DNA of 64,000 nt. Source: Psoroptes ovis (Eukaryota > Arthropoda > Arachnida > Sarcoptiformes > Psoroptidae). The stretch covers positions 891,501 to 955,500 of the forward strand of contig PQWQ01000018.1 of the NCBI GenBank assembly GCA_002943765.1, given 5' to 3'. A program made the translations under genes and the position numbers. The notes under the pieces were generated by a model. The model was not told the origin of the DNA and did no database searches. It saw only the letters and a list, made by a program, of their open reading frames with translations. Positions 1-12,800 of this stretch are shown here, piece by piece; position 1 is the first letter of the stretch; every line of letters starts with the position of its first letter.

Positions 1-3000
1 ATTTACATTATTATTGTTTCAATCGATGTTTCAGAACAGATAAAAAATCTCGATATAAATTTCGATAGAAAATCCGAAAAAAAATCAACCGCAGGTAGAA
101 ATCTATGGAAAATATTTCAAATATTCATTTATTCATTTGACAATTTTCATCTCTTTATAACAATAATAAATGCAAACAAATCAATTGAAAATGTCGCAAA
201 ATATAGTGATAATCATTATGATGAAATTTTGATAATTTTTTTCTTGTCAAAATCGAGAATTTCAATAATTTTGATCATCTCTTTTGATGATTTGATTGGA
301 TTGTCCGAAAAGTTTTTGTTGATTTTCAATGGGCATTTCGATTGATTAAACATGGATAATTTTCCGGACAAACCATTGATACATTATGAACATCAATGTT
401 CATCAAAAAAAAATTCACTGATCTTCACAAGAATATTTCCAATCAATTTCATTGTATCTTTATTGATTTTTTAAGTCTTCATTTCTTAAAAATTCAAAAT
501 TCCTTAAAAATTTCTTAGAATTTCTAAAATTCCAATTTGAAATTTGAAATTTTCTTCAATGTTTTCAATTGAATCAATGAAATTTCTCGTTGAAATTTCA
601 TTTTAAATTTTTTTTCTTCAAAATTTTCTGGGAAATTTCACTCAAAGATATGAAGATATAATTGGAATTTTCATTCTTATTCTTCGTCTTCGTCATTTTC
701 GTTTAATAAATTCATTGATTCAGTTTCAATCAATTTTTTTCAATTTGTTGTTAGCCTAATCAAATGGATGTCACGTTTCCGATTTTTGAATTTTTACATT
801 TTCTTCTTCTTCTTCTACGAACGAAGCAGAACAAAAGGAGAAATATATAATAATTCCTTCGAAAGAAAATAATTCCAAATAAATTCGCAAACAAAGGTAC
901 AAAGTACCGAATAATGTTCATTCGGATCCCCTTCTATTAGTCTCTCTGTTGGGCCGAGAAATTGGAAAAAATTTCCATTGATTCATTGCTATCCAGAGTC
1001 TTAAGATTAAATTTTCGAAAAATGAAAAAAAAAAAAAATTACAAAATTCAATTCTATTTTGAAAGTTTCAATTATTCCACGGCCGTATTATTCTTTGTTC
1101 GATCATCGAAATTCAATTAAATTCAATTTGTTTCCAATGTTTGATGAAGATGTTCAGAGATGTTCATAGATGTTCAATGTCCCAGAACACACGGAGAATT
1201 CGCTGAATTCGAAAATGATACAAATTCCCAAAAAGATACAAAATATATTTAATATATTTTGGTCTGTGTATGTGTATTTATTGTGTGTAAATGATGATAA
1301 TTAATTTTTAATTAATTAATGAATTAATTAATTGATGTGAGATGAAATGAAAAGTTTTGATGGGAGGAGTGATCGGAGGAGAAAAGAGAGCTTCATATCA
1401 AATCGCACCGAACCACACCGATCGAATGATCATATGATTAAAAGTTTTTCTTAGGGTTCGAAAATTTTCCAATTTTGAAAATTCTCCAATTTTGATAATT
1501 GATTGGTCACTTTGGCTGTTGGCTGGTTGGTTGGTTTGGTGTCCATGAATCATATTGATGAATTAATTAATGAATGAAGGAATTATAGATGGTCATTCAT
1601 TACACCAACATTTAATGAAATGGTATCCTGGGCATTATCTGCTTGTATTAATTGTAGAATTGCTGTATTTATGAATATTTCTTCAGTGTTTACAGTTACA
1701 AATTGAATTTAATTCACTTTGTTTAAATTAAGAATTTTCTGGGTTTTTAATTTGAAATTCTTGGATTCGTGAATTCTTTGGAAATTTAGAAGAATTTGTA
1801 AAAATTAACCAAAATTCAAAGCAATTCTTTGATTTAATTGAATTTTTAATTTCAGCTCATTTTATTGTTTTGTTTTTGAATTTCATCCATTCATGAATTC
1901 ATTAAAAATTCTTGATTTCTTTTCCCGTGGAAAATTCTCTTAGCAATAAAAGAATTTGAAATTAAAATTTCAAAAATTTCTTCAATTTTCAAACCTCAAA
2001 AAATTTTCCCGAAAATTTTCAAAGATTCCAACCTCATAGACAACTTTAACAAACGCTTCCATTGTGTCCTATGGGAATCATTTTTCATTTTTTTTTTTTC
2101 AAAAATTTATTTATTTTTTTTTTGAAATTTTTCTGTTTTTTTTTCATAAATTGTACAAACAAACAAATTTGTGAATTAATAAAATCAATTATTTTGATTT
2201 GCCAGAATGAAAAAAACAAACAAATTTTGCCTGAATGAAATTTTGAAAAATTCAAATTGAAAAATTAAATGAATAAATTCAAATGAATCAATTCATTGGA
2301 GAAATTCAAAAATGATTTTAAAAAATTTACAATTTTTTAAAATCAAATCAATGATTATTCATTGATTATCACTGGAATTTTATTTGAAATCATTGAAATT
2401 CATTCATTTCATTTCTACCATCGAATGGTAAACAATGTTTTTTTGAACAATTGGTATGTTGGTACATTGAAAGCAATGAAAACATTTAAAATCTTGAAAA
2501 TTCTTCAAGAATTCTGCAAGAATTTCAGAATCAAAAGCAGAATCGAGGGAAAGAAACCACGCAGAAATCATAAGTGAATTGCTTTGTCCTCGTTTGTTGG
2601 TGTTTCTGTCTGTGTTTGCCTGTGCATTAGTGGTTGGGTATTTCAATCAATAATAATAACAATAATGATAATGATGTGTTGAAAATGTTTTTTTTTTTTT
2701 TGAAAAAATATTTTCATTTTTTAAAAATAATAATAAATGATTGAAATATCGAAGCAATCAAATCAAATGAATTGAATGTATTGAATTGATGTTTTGATGT
2801 ATTTATGAATTTTTGAATGAATGTATTGAATGAAATTTTGTACAAAATGAACACATAGAATGCAATATTGATCATATCAATCATTTGAATTGAATTCTTT
2901 GAATGAAATCCTTGAATGAATTCAATTTGATTCATTGAATTCAAAAATTCAATTCAATTCGATTCAATTCAAAGATTCGATTGAATTCAACCAAGAATTC

Positions 3001-3813
3001 AATCAATATCAATCATTTTTTTCTGTTCTTATTTTCATGCAAAAACATTCAAAATTCAGAATATAAAAAAAATCAAAAATCGAAATTCAGAATCGAAAAA
3101 AAAATTAAAAATCCCATTAATAAATTCAATGATTTCATTGCAAAAATTTGTTGAAATTTGAAATTATCAAAATAAAATCATGGAAGAATTCTGTTTTGAT
3201 GTTTGATATTTCTACGAAATATTCTGAAAATCTTTTTGAATTAATTGAAAAATTTCAATTTAATTCTGATCCTGGTTTTCAATATTAATTCTTGTTTAAT
3301 ATTTATTTTATCAAAAATGTTCTTTCGCATAAAATGATTAATTTACCATTTGCGAATTTTGTGAAAATTGAAAATTTTGTGAAAATTGAAAATTTTCTAA
3401 AAATTTGAATTCAAAGTACATTTTTTGAAATCAATTTTGAATAAATCGAAAATCAATTTTCTAAGGCGAAGCATTTGTAATTTTCCCTTGAACATCACCA
3501 TTTGATTGATTTCAATCATTCAAAATTGATTTCAATCATTCAAAATTGATTCCAATCAATCAATCAATCATCGATTCGATAATTGATGCTTGCGAAAATA
3601 TCAATTTTTATTAGAGCATTTGCGAATATTTAGGATGAAGTTTGAAAAAATATGGAAATCATCAATATCTCCACCATTTGACTCTGATTAATTCGTATTT
3701 CTTCATTTTTTGACTCAAACATAAACATAAACACACGCATAACTAATTGATTTTAATAAAATTCAATTAATCATTAATTTTTTTTCTTGTATTTCAAATG
3801 ATCATTCTTGTAG
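1..3813. other. AT-rich non-coding stretch upstream of first visible collagen exon
   Basis: I find no exon that can be supported here on either strand; the short open frames are AT-rich and lack coding character. Because a coding exon with a good acceptor begins at 3814, this stretch is probably intron of the collagen gene. It holds one fold-back element (298-374). From 2720 to 3010 there is a low-complexity run dominated by GAATTGAAT and GAATTC-type words that can pair with itself. Confidence 0.5.
298..374. mobile_element. Fold-back mariner-like MITE, copy 1 (diverged)
   Basis: The ends TTGTCCGAAAAGTTTTTG and ATTTTCCGGACAAACC are inverted and imperfect. The core has the GATTGATTAAAC word seen in other copies. 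It is the most decayed of the group A copies, with no clear TA duplication. Confidence 0.55.
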
Positions 3814-6800
3814 AGTTTTCAACGATTTCTTGATAATTTACAATTATTCAATAATGATGGTGTTAATCAAAATCGAACCACAAATCGAATCAATAATCAT
3901 CAATCATTATTGTTTAATCAATATTTTAATAAAAATAATGGTGATGATCAACATGATCAACAACGAGAACAACAACAACAAATATATCGTTTCCGTCGTG
4001 AAACATCGATACCATCATTAGGTCCATTATCATCATCATTACAACCACCGAATCAATTAAATTTCAACACCAATACTGATGGTCATAATAGCTATCAACA
4101 TCAATGTGTTTGTCCGCCTGGTAAGTTCTGTTAATTCATTCATTTGATCCGTTGTTTCTTGTAAAATTTGACATTTTTACTTCGGAATTATCATCGATTA
4201 ATTGCAATGTCTTTGCCAATTCGTTAAATGAGCATTAATTAATGGAAAATCTGTTGATTTTCTAATTGATTTTCCAAATCCATGCTCATTAATTAGCAGT
4301 GTGATAAATTTGACACATTTCAAATGTTAAAATCTGTCAAATTTGTTTTTTGAAGAGATTTTTGAAAATTTAAACTAATTCAAAATTCGAGCTAATCTTT
4401 CCTAAAAAAACATGCTTCCTAAAGCCATGGCCATGGTTTTCATCAACAGTTATCGTTGATGATGGTGATCCTTGGTTTTTTGGGATTATCATCATCACCA
4501 TCATCAGCATTTCATCGATTCATAGTGTTTGTTTGTTCAAATAATTATTTTTGATTATTGAAAAAAGCAGAGAATTTTTCCAATTAAGTTTTTGAAAACA
4601 TCAAACATACATTAATGGAATATCACTCTGTGTGACAAGTGTTTGACATTTGTTTGTTTTCACTTCTGAAAAAAACTTCAATTAAAATTCCAGCTAATCA
4701 TCATCATTTATAATAATTTTGACCTTTGATTCTCATATTTTTCTATCTGCTTCCACATTTGGTGATGCCCAAAATGATTTCAATTAAAATTTTTGAAATT
4801 TTGTTTGATTTCATTCATTTGTTTATCTGAAACTCATTTATTCATTCAAAATCCCAGAAATTTGCGATTTCAAAGTCAAATTTAAAAGTTTCAATTTTAA
4901 AAAATGAATTGAAATTCAAAATTTCAAAATCAATCCATAATTCATAGAATTCGTTGAATTCTTCGGGCTATAATTATTTCAATTCGACAAATTCTTGTTT
5001 CAGACATCATATTTTTCATTTCAAACAATTTGAATTTCGATTAGTTCGATCAGTTCAATGATCAATTGATTGCCGAATCTTTGAATGAACAGAATCCTCG
5101 TTGAGATTGTCACAGAAAGAGATTATTTTCAAGTCTATTTTATTTGAATTGAATTGAATTCAAATAAACAAACAAACAAAGAGATAATCATTGAAAAGTT
5201 TCTTCTTAGTATCCATAATCTCTTTGTTTGTCTCATTAATTTGCAATTATTTTGTAGTTAGTTTCGTTCGTTTATTTGTATTGGATATGTTTTGTAAATT
5301 GTATTGAAATCGTACATGTTTAATGATTGGAAAACGTCAAAATTCGAAATGAAATGAATCAAAATGGCATCATCATCATTAAAAATTGATTGTACGTTTG
5401 ATTTGATTGTATTTTGAAGACAGAAAGAAAGGCAATGAGGGAGAGACACAGGGAATTGAAAAATTCAAAAATGAATGAATGAAAATAAATGAGAGCCTAA
5501 GAATCTATGAATTCTTAAATCAATGAATTCATGAATTGTAAAATTCAAATCAATTCGAATCTATTTTCAATTATTTTCAAATTATTTTTTCGATTTTTGA
5601 ATTCTTAAAGAACAGAAACAATCAATTTATTGTCAAACTCTCTCGTATTTCAACTTTGAATGCTTTACAATTCGCATTTGATTATTCATTTATTTCGATT
5701 TCGTCAACATTCAAACGTTTACCCTTCCGATTTGAGTTTTTGTTTTGAAACAGTTGTTCATAGGCTTTTTTATGAGGTAAAAACTAAAAAAATTTAAATT
5801 CAAAAATAATCATCTCGTAATGATCGGGGAAGAAATTGAATTTAAATTTCAAATCAGTCAGATACACAATTAAAATATTGATGATGATTTACGATTTAAA
5901 TAAGATTTGAATTTAAAATTTTGCTCGAAAATTTTTAAAACTTGAAACCATTCAAAGCTTCCTTAAATAATTGATCTAAAATGTATCATCAGTTCAAATG
6001 GTATCATGTTACTCTTTGATTACCTAAAATTTTGGTTCAAAAGCCCAAATAACCAAATCTTCATCTTGTATCATTGTAATTGCTCAGATCATCATCATTT
6101 ACTGATAATGTCGATGATGCTAATGATGATGATAATGAAACGATGTTTTTTCATTTCTAGTTGATCAGCGATTTTACCAGTGGTTTGTAACATGGTGAAC
6201 CATGTAAAACAAGCAAATAATCGATGTCAAATGATGGTAGAGTGGCACAGAGAAGCTCTTTTAGCTCTCCTCTTCTTTTTTATTGATTTTATCATTAAAA
6301 TTATCTTTGTAAATTGCAATAAATGAAGGTTATTGTACGATAATGTATGGCTGGTTGGCGGCGGCGGCGACGGCTGCTGCTGCTTTCGGTGTTGTTGTCG
6401 TTGCCGTTGTTTATGCTATTATTCGGTTGTCCGGAAAGTTCTGGTCGATTTTCATAAGCAACTCTATTGATTAAGCGGAATGAACTTTTTGGACAACCTA
6501 ATAGTTTGATGGTTATTGCTGTTGGTGGTGGTGGTGGATAATCATTTTTGAATCAATATTTTTCGCTGTCATTTTATCCCTACAAATAATGATCATTTTA
6601 TCTTTGAATTTTTTCAGTTTTTTTTTTCATTTTTGAATTTTAAATTTCTCTGAAAAAATCATGGCCAATTTAGTTCATTAATTTCGTATTAAGCTTCATT
6701 TCGTTACTTGTCATTATTTTAATGATAATAATTCTTGTCAAAAATAAAATAAAAATTTGTCATTCGACATTCGATTCGCTTGTTTGTTTGTTCGACATTT

Positions 6801-9800
6801 TTTTTTCCATTTACCCAAAATGCTTCGAGATAAGATTTGTTCGATGATGTTTTATGATGTTCATCTTGGTGATGTCATATGGCTATGTGTGTCTGTGAGC
6901 TTATTTCACTTCATTCGTTTCTTCGTAATGTTTTTTCGATGGCTTATTTCGATGGTTTGTGTGTCAAACGAAAAATATTCAAGGAAAATTAAAGATAAAT
7001 CGTTGGAAATTGAGCAAATATATTTGAAAATTAGGAAATGAATGAATATGAATAAATTTTAAGATTTTGTCAGGGAAAATCAATAAAGAAATTCATGTGA
7101 AATTCATTGAAAATGTATTCATATTTTACATATTAGGTTGTCCGATAAGTTCTTGCCGATTTTTAAATGATTTTCTACGATATAATCGGCAAAAACTTCC
7201 CGTAAAACCTAATATTTTAATCTGATTAATTTTTTTATGTCATCATTTTCCGAATAGGACCAAGAGGAAAACGTGGTAAACGTGGTTTACCTGGTGAACC
7301 TGGCATTATGGTAAGTTTATTTTTGGGGTTGTTCTTGTTGTTTTGTTGATTATTTTTTTATGAGAAAATAATCAGAAAATTTTGATAAATTATGTAAATG
7401 AATTTGTCAATTCATTATATGTTTATGCTCTCATTTTCTAATTCTTTCTTTTGATCCTCTCTACCATTCATCTTTCATTGTCTTATTTCTTCTCTCTATT
7501 CTTTCTTTATCTCAATATTCAATATTGTCATTCACTGATACAAAGGGTGCACCTGGAAAACCTGGATTTCCGGTGAGAATCTTTTTTTATGATTAATTTT
7601 CATTAATTCATCTATGTTTTTTCCATAATAATTCATCATATGTCTTTGTCTAATAATCGATTGTTTTCTTCTTCTTTTTCATTCGTTCAAAATCAATATT
7701 ATTCATTCGCCCAGGGAGCCATGGGTATCGATGGCCCTAAAGGAGAACCGGTTCGAAAGCTTTTTTCTTTCTTTGTTTCTTATTATTTTCTTACCCTTAT
7801 CCTCTTAAAATTCCTATTGATTCTATTTATTTAATGAATTTTTGAATTTTCATTTCGATTAATTTCTGATTTGTTTTCTCATTTCAATCAAAAATACAGG
7901 GTGAAAAAGGCGATAAAGGTGACAAAGGTGAAAGTGGCCTTGATGTATACACAACTTCAAAGGTATGTACAGTGATAGAGAGCGAAAGATTGCGAGAGAA
8001 TAAATTGAATATGACCAATATATATCATTGATCATTTTTGTTAAATTCCATGATCCGTGACATTTACCCGATTTTGTTTTTAAAATTATTTTTGACCCAT
8101 TCGACCAAATAATGATATGATTACCGATGTGTACCTATTGATAATGATGATGTTGAAAAGGGTGTAAAACGATCAATAACAAGATTACGTGGTGGTACAT
8201 TAGGCGTTGCTGAATTGATTGCTATCAAGGTATTTGTATTGTTCTTTTCAACTAGTTTATTTTTGGATCCTGTTGACCCTTGTTTGTCACGAATGTACTT
8301 GGACTATACAATCTACTAAGCTTCTGTAATTCTTCATTACTTCATTACTTGCTTCAATATTTAATATTTCTATTCATTTTTAATCTTACTTAATATAAGA
8401 TTTCATTACTTAATGTATTCTTGTGTATTAATCTCATATTTCTATTCTTTTCTTTTCTTTTAATTTTAATTCATTTCCATGCATTTCCATTGAAACTTTA
8501 CTCTTCTTTACTTGTTCTGCTTACTAAACACCAACTACTGATTATTTGAATTGAAAAATTAATATTCAAAATGAATGAATTAATAAAAGGGACTTGCTTC
8601 AATGGGTTTAATTGCAACACCTCGTGATATACTTTTAATGAAAGTTAGTAATGAATGATGCTTTGTTGAAAATACTTGAACATTTTCAGATTTTTCCATA
8701 TTTTTTTCTCCATAATTTCATCTTTTAATAATATGCATAAAATGATAAATTATCATTATTTCATGCCTAATCATTTGATTTAAATTACTGTTTTTCAGGG
8801 TGAACCAGGTCCAGCAGGTCCACCTGGACCTCCAGGACCACCAGGTCCTACGGGATTACCTGGATTTGATGGTCGAATAGGTCTGCAAGGTGATCCGGTA
8901 AGTTTAGAATTTTTTTGTTAGAAATTTTTTTCAAAAATTCCAATTTCCAAAAACAACAACAGGGACCACCAGGCAATCCAGGTCCAATGGGACCAATAGG
9001 ACCACCAGGACCATTGGGAAAAGATGGTCTACCAGGACCAAAGGTTAGTATGATGAATTATTTTATCTAAAATTGAATAATAGTTTACAAAAAAAATGAA
9101 AAAAATTGTCATTATTTATTTGGGAAATATTGAAAAATATCAAAATGTCCGATGAGGTTGTCCGAAAAGTTCTTGCCGATTTCTACAGGCATTTCCATCG
9201 ATTTTACTATGGTGAACTTTTCGGACAGCCCAAAAATATCAAAGCAACCCATGTATCATTCATTTTATTGTTTGTTTAATATCAAAAATTCAATCTTTCA
9301 ATTCAATTCTCATATCACAAATACATTATTTATTTTTTAATTCATTGAATTCCATTCATTCATTTCATTTTCAAATAAAAAAATTCAATGAATTCATTCA
9401 ATGATCATTTTTCATTGATCAATGATCATTGGTTGTGTACACAAACAAAAACAAATCAATGACAATGAACAATGACAAACAATAAACAAATGAAATTTCA
9501 TTTGTTTATTGTTTATGATTATCATTGTTTGTGCTCACCGAAACAATAATAATAATCATTACAATCATTGTTTATTTCATTTCATTCATTCATTCATTTT
9601 CCATGTTTGATTATTCAATATTTGTACCATTTTATCGATTATTTATTTATTTATTTATTCATTCATTTATTTATTCAATTTCAAACAATGTTTTTTTTTG
9701 AAAATTTTCACCATTTCCATCTCCCATTTACCATCTTCTATCGTCTTCCATCGACCAAACATCACCGAACACCCAACCGAAATATCATCAAACACCCAAC

Positions 9801-12800
9801 CGACCCAATAACCAGTCGACCATCCAAACATCCATCCATTCATTCATATCGATATCCATGTTCTGTTCAATTCCCGAATTCCATTCAGTTTCTTTTTTTT
9901 TTTGATCCGAATCGAATTCATCGATGATCATCATCATCATCATCGGTGATTCATTTATAAATTCAATTTTCCATTGTGTGTTCATATATTCAAAGTGATT
10001 TCTTTCTAATTTCTCATTCTTTGTCTTTGTTTTTCTTTTATCATTCGATAATGCTTACCAATTGCAAATGGATTCACTTTCTTGACGAAATATTTTTTCA
10101 AAAATATTGCTTCGTATGTTCGTATGTATGTATGATGTGGCATTTGAATTCTATGAATTCACATGTATTCCATGAATTCACATGTATTTCGTGGATTTTG
10201 TTTTTCGTCATGTTTGGCGAAAATATTTTTTTTAAATTTTTAAATTTCTTCATTCACCAATCGTCCATGAACTATGTGGACTAACATTCATATATGTTTG
10301 ATGTGTGTTTACTTTTGATATTTTCATATTTATGAATTTAAAATGAAACAAAAAAAGGGAGAAAAAGGTGAAAAAGGTGAACGAGGCTTAACAACAACAT
10401 TGGATGGTAATGCATTTCCAACTGGATTCATTGAAGGACCAGCTGGTAATTTTTCAGAAAAATTTTTGAATTTTTTTTTCTCATTTTTCAAATTTTGAAT
10501 TGTTTATTTTGAATATTTTATTTTGAAAACATGTGACATTGATGTATGATTGATTCATATTCATTTTTTTCAAATCAGGTCCAACTGGACCACCAGGACC
10601 TGCTGGTCCACCTGGTCGTAAGGTAATTTTCAAATTTTTTCCCAAAGGATTCGTAGAATTAGAATTAGTGTTTCGTAGTTTAGTTGATTTCTATTCTGAA
10701 TTTTGAATATTTTTTCTAATAAAAAAAAATTTCAAATAAACAAATGTTTCAAAGGGTGATATTGGACTACCTGGTCCAGCCGGTGAACACGGACAAAAAG
10801 GTGAAAAAGGTGATCGTGGAAAACGTGGTAAAAGGGTGCGTATCGTGTGATAGATTTAACCAAATGCAAACATTTTCCAAGACTCATAAATGATTGAAAT
10901 TTCTTGAAATTGTGTTCGTGTATTTGCGTGTTTGCTGAGTGCGTGTTTGTATCTGTCACAATTTAAATCGTTATGATCAATGATCGATGATTAATTCTTC
11001 CTAAATTCTTGAATACAAATCAATAAATCACAACGAGAGTGATCATACATCGAAAATAAAGTTTGGTAAGTTAAGTTCAACCAATTTTCCTTTGAATTTT
11101 CAGTATTTGAATCTGAGTCAATTTGAGTTGAAATCTCTTTCAATTTTGTTTGCATGTATCACAATTGTTCATTTGAATTATGATTATATTTTGAATGTTG
11201 ATAGATTGTTCAAAATTATTATTAAAATCAATTAATTTCAATTTTCATTTGTTTTTTTTCAGTTCATAATTGATGTACATTGATTTCAATGTAATAATAG
11301 TGTTGATTTGAATTTTTTCGTTTCGTTTTCGATGATTTGTTTTACATTTAATTTAATTTCAATTTATTTTCATCAATTCATTGTTCAGTTCAATTCATAA
11401 TCATAAACAATTGATATTTGACAATTTTTTCCTTTTGTTTTTCATTCATTTGATTGTTTAATTCAGCTCCAATCCAACTCCAATTCATTCCTCCTACAAT
11501 TGTTTTCCACACATCATATTTTCATTGATTCACATTTTGTCAATCTTCATTTATTTTAATAATTTGTATTATTCTGAAAAATTGTTTTTGATCATCATTA
11601 ATTTTGCATTTTTTGTTTGATTCGATTTGAATATGATTTGAATTTTCGGATTTGAATCCATATTCAATCCATATTTCATATATATTGTTAATGAAATATG
11701 TATTCAATTATGATTTGTCATTGACAAATAAACAATTGAGAAAATAAGAAGGAAATTGTCAATTTTAATTTTTGATTTGATTTGATTTTTTTTTTTTTTT
11801 TTTTTTGAATGATTTTGATTTCAATTATGATTTATTGAATGTTTTTCATTGAAATTTTTATGCTTTTTCCACTGTTAATAGGGAAATACTGGTGATTTAG
11901 GACCACCAGGAATGATGGGACCACCAGGATTACCAGGTCCACCGGGAAAAGCTGGCCAAAAAGGTTTTTTTCAAATTTTGGTGATTGTTTGATTCTAATT
12001 TGTTTTTTAAATTGTTTCAGGTGAAAAAGGTGATCCCGGTGATGGTAATGTTGCCAAAATGAGTTTTATGAAATCAACCGATTATGAAGCGTTTGCTGAT
12101 CGTTCTGAAATGTCTTATGCTCCTGGACCGCCTGGTCCACCTGGACCTCCTGTAATATATTTTAATGATTTGATTGATTATTCATTGTAACTAATTTTAT
12201 CTATTATCAAGGGACCACGTGGACCTCCTGGCGTTAAAGGTGATTCTGGACAAAAAGGTGAACCGGTACGTAAAGCATTTATCCATTTTTCAAATCAACG
12301 AATTACAATTTTTCACCAAAAGATGGCAACTAATCATTGATTTTTTTTTCAATTCCATAAAGGGTGATAAAGGTGAAAATGGATCAATGGGACTGCCAGG
12401 TCCGCCAGGTCCAAAAGGAGAATCAGCATTATTATCAAGTTCAACATCACCTGATTATCCTTTCCGTTCGGTTAGTTATTCGGGTTCGATCCGAATTAAA
12501 TGTTCATTGAATGCATCAATCGATGAAATGATGCTGTTACTTTAACTTAATCTTTGCTTATTAATTAATCTTTGCATATTTTCAAAAATCTGATCAACAT
12601 CTTTCTATTCTTTTCTATCTTCTTTGTTTCAAAATGCTTACAATATTCGGACACCGAATAATTTTGATTCAACCAACGATTCAAAATTGATTGATGTTAA
12701 ATTGAAACCAAAAAAATTTGATTGATTTGATTTGATCATATGAATATTGATTGTGCCCCAGCACTTGTACAACACACACACACATTTACACACGAACACA

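Larger units (their letters stand above)
4121..7257 (+). other. Collagen intron 1 (3.1 kb)
   Basis: It has a consensus GTAAGT donor at 4121 and an AG acceptor at 7256-7257. It contains an imperfect hairpin (4226-4296) and two fold-back elements (6422-6503 and 7133-7212). I see no additional Gly-X-Y exon in it. Confidence 0.7.
9044..10357 (+). other. Collagen intron 9 with MITE and long palindrome
   Basis: This is an intron between two Gly-X-Y exons. It holds fold-back copy 4 (9156-9230) and a perfect 38-bp palindrome (9477-9514) inside a longer imperfect inverted repeat. The rest is ATTC/CATT-rich simple sequence that leaves long but meaningless open frames. Confidence 0.7.

Noticed and set aside
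9568..10284. Long frames between collagen exons
   Set aside because: They are CATT/TTTATT-rich intronic sequence with Phe/His/Ile bias and no splice or domain support.
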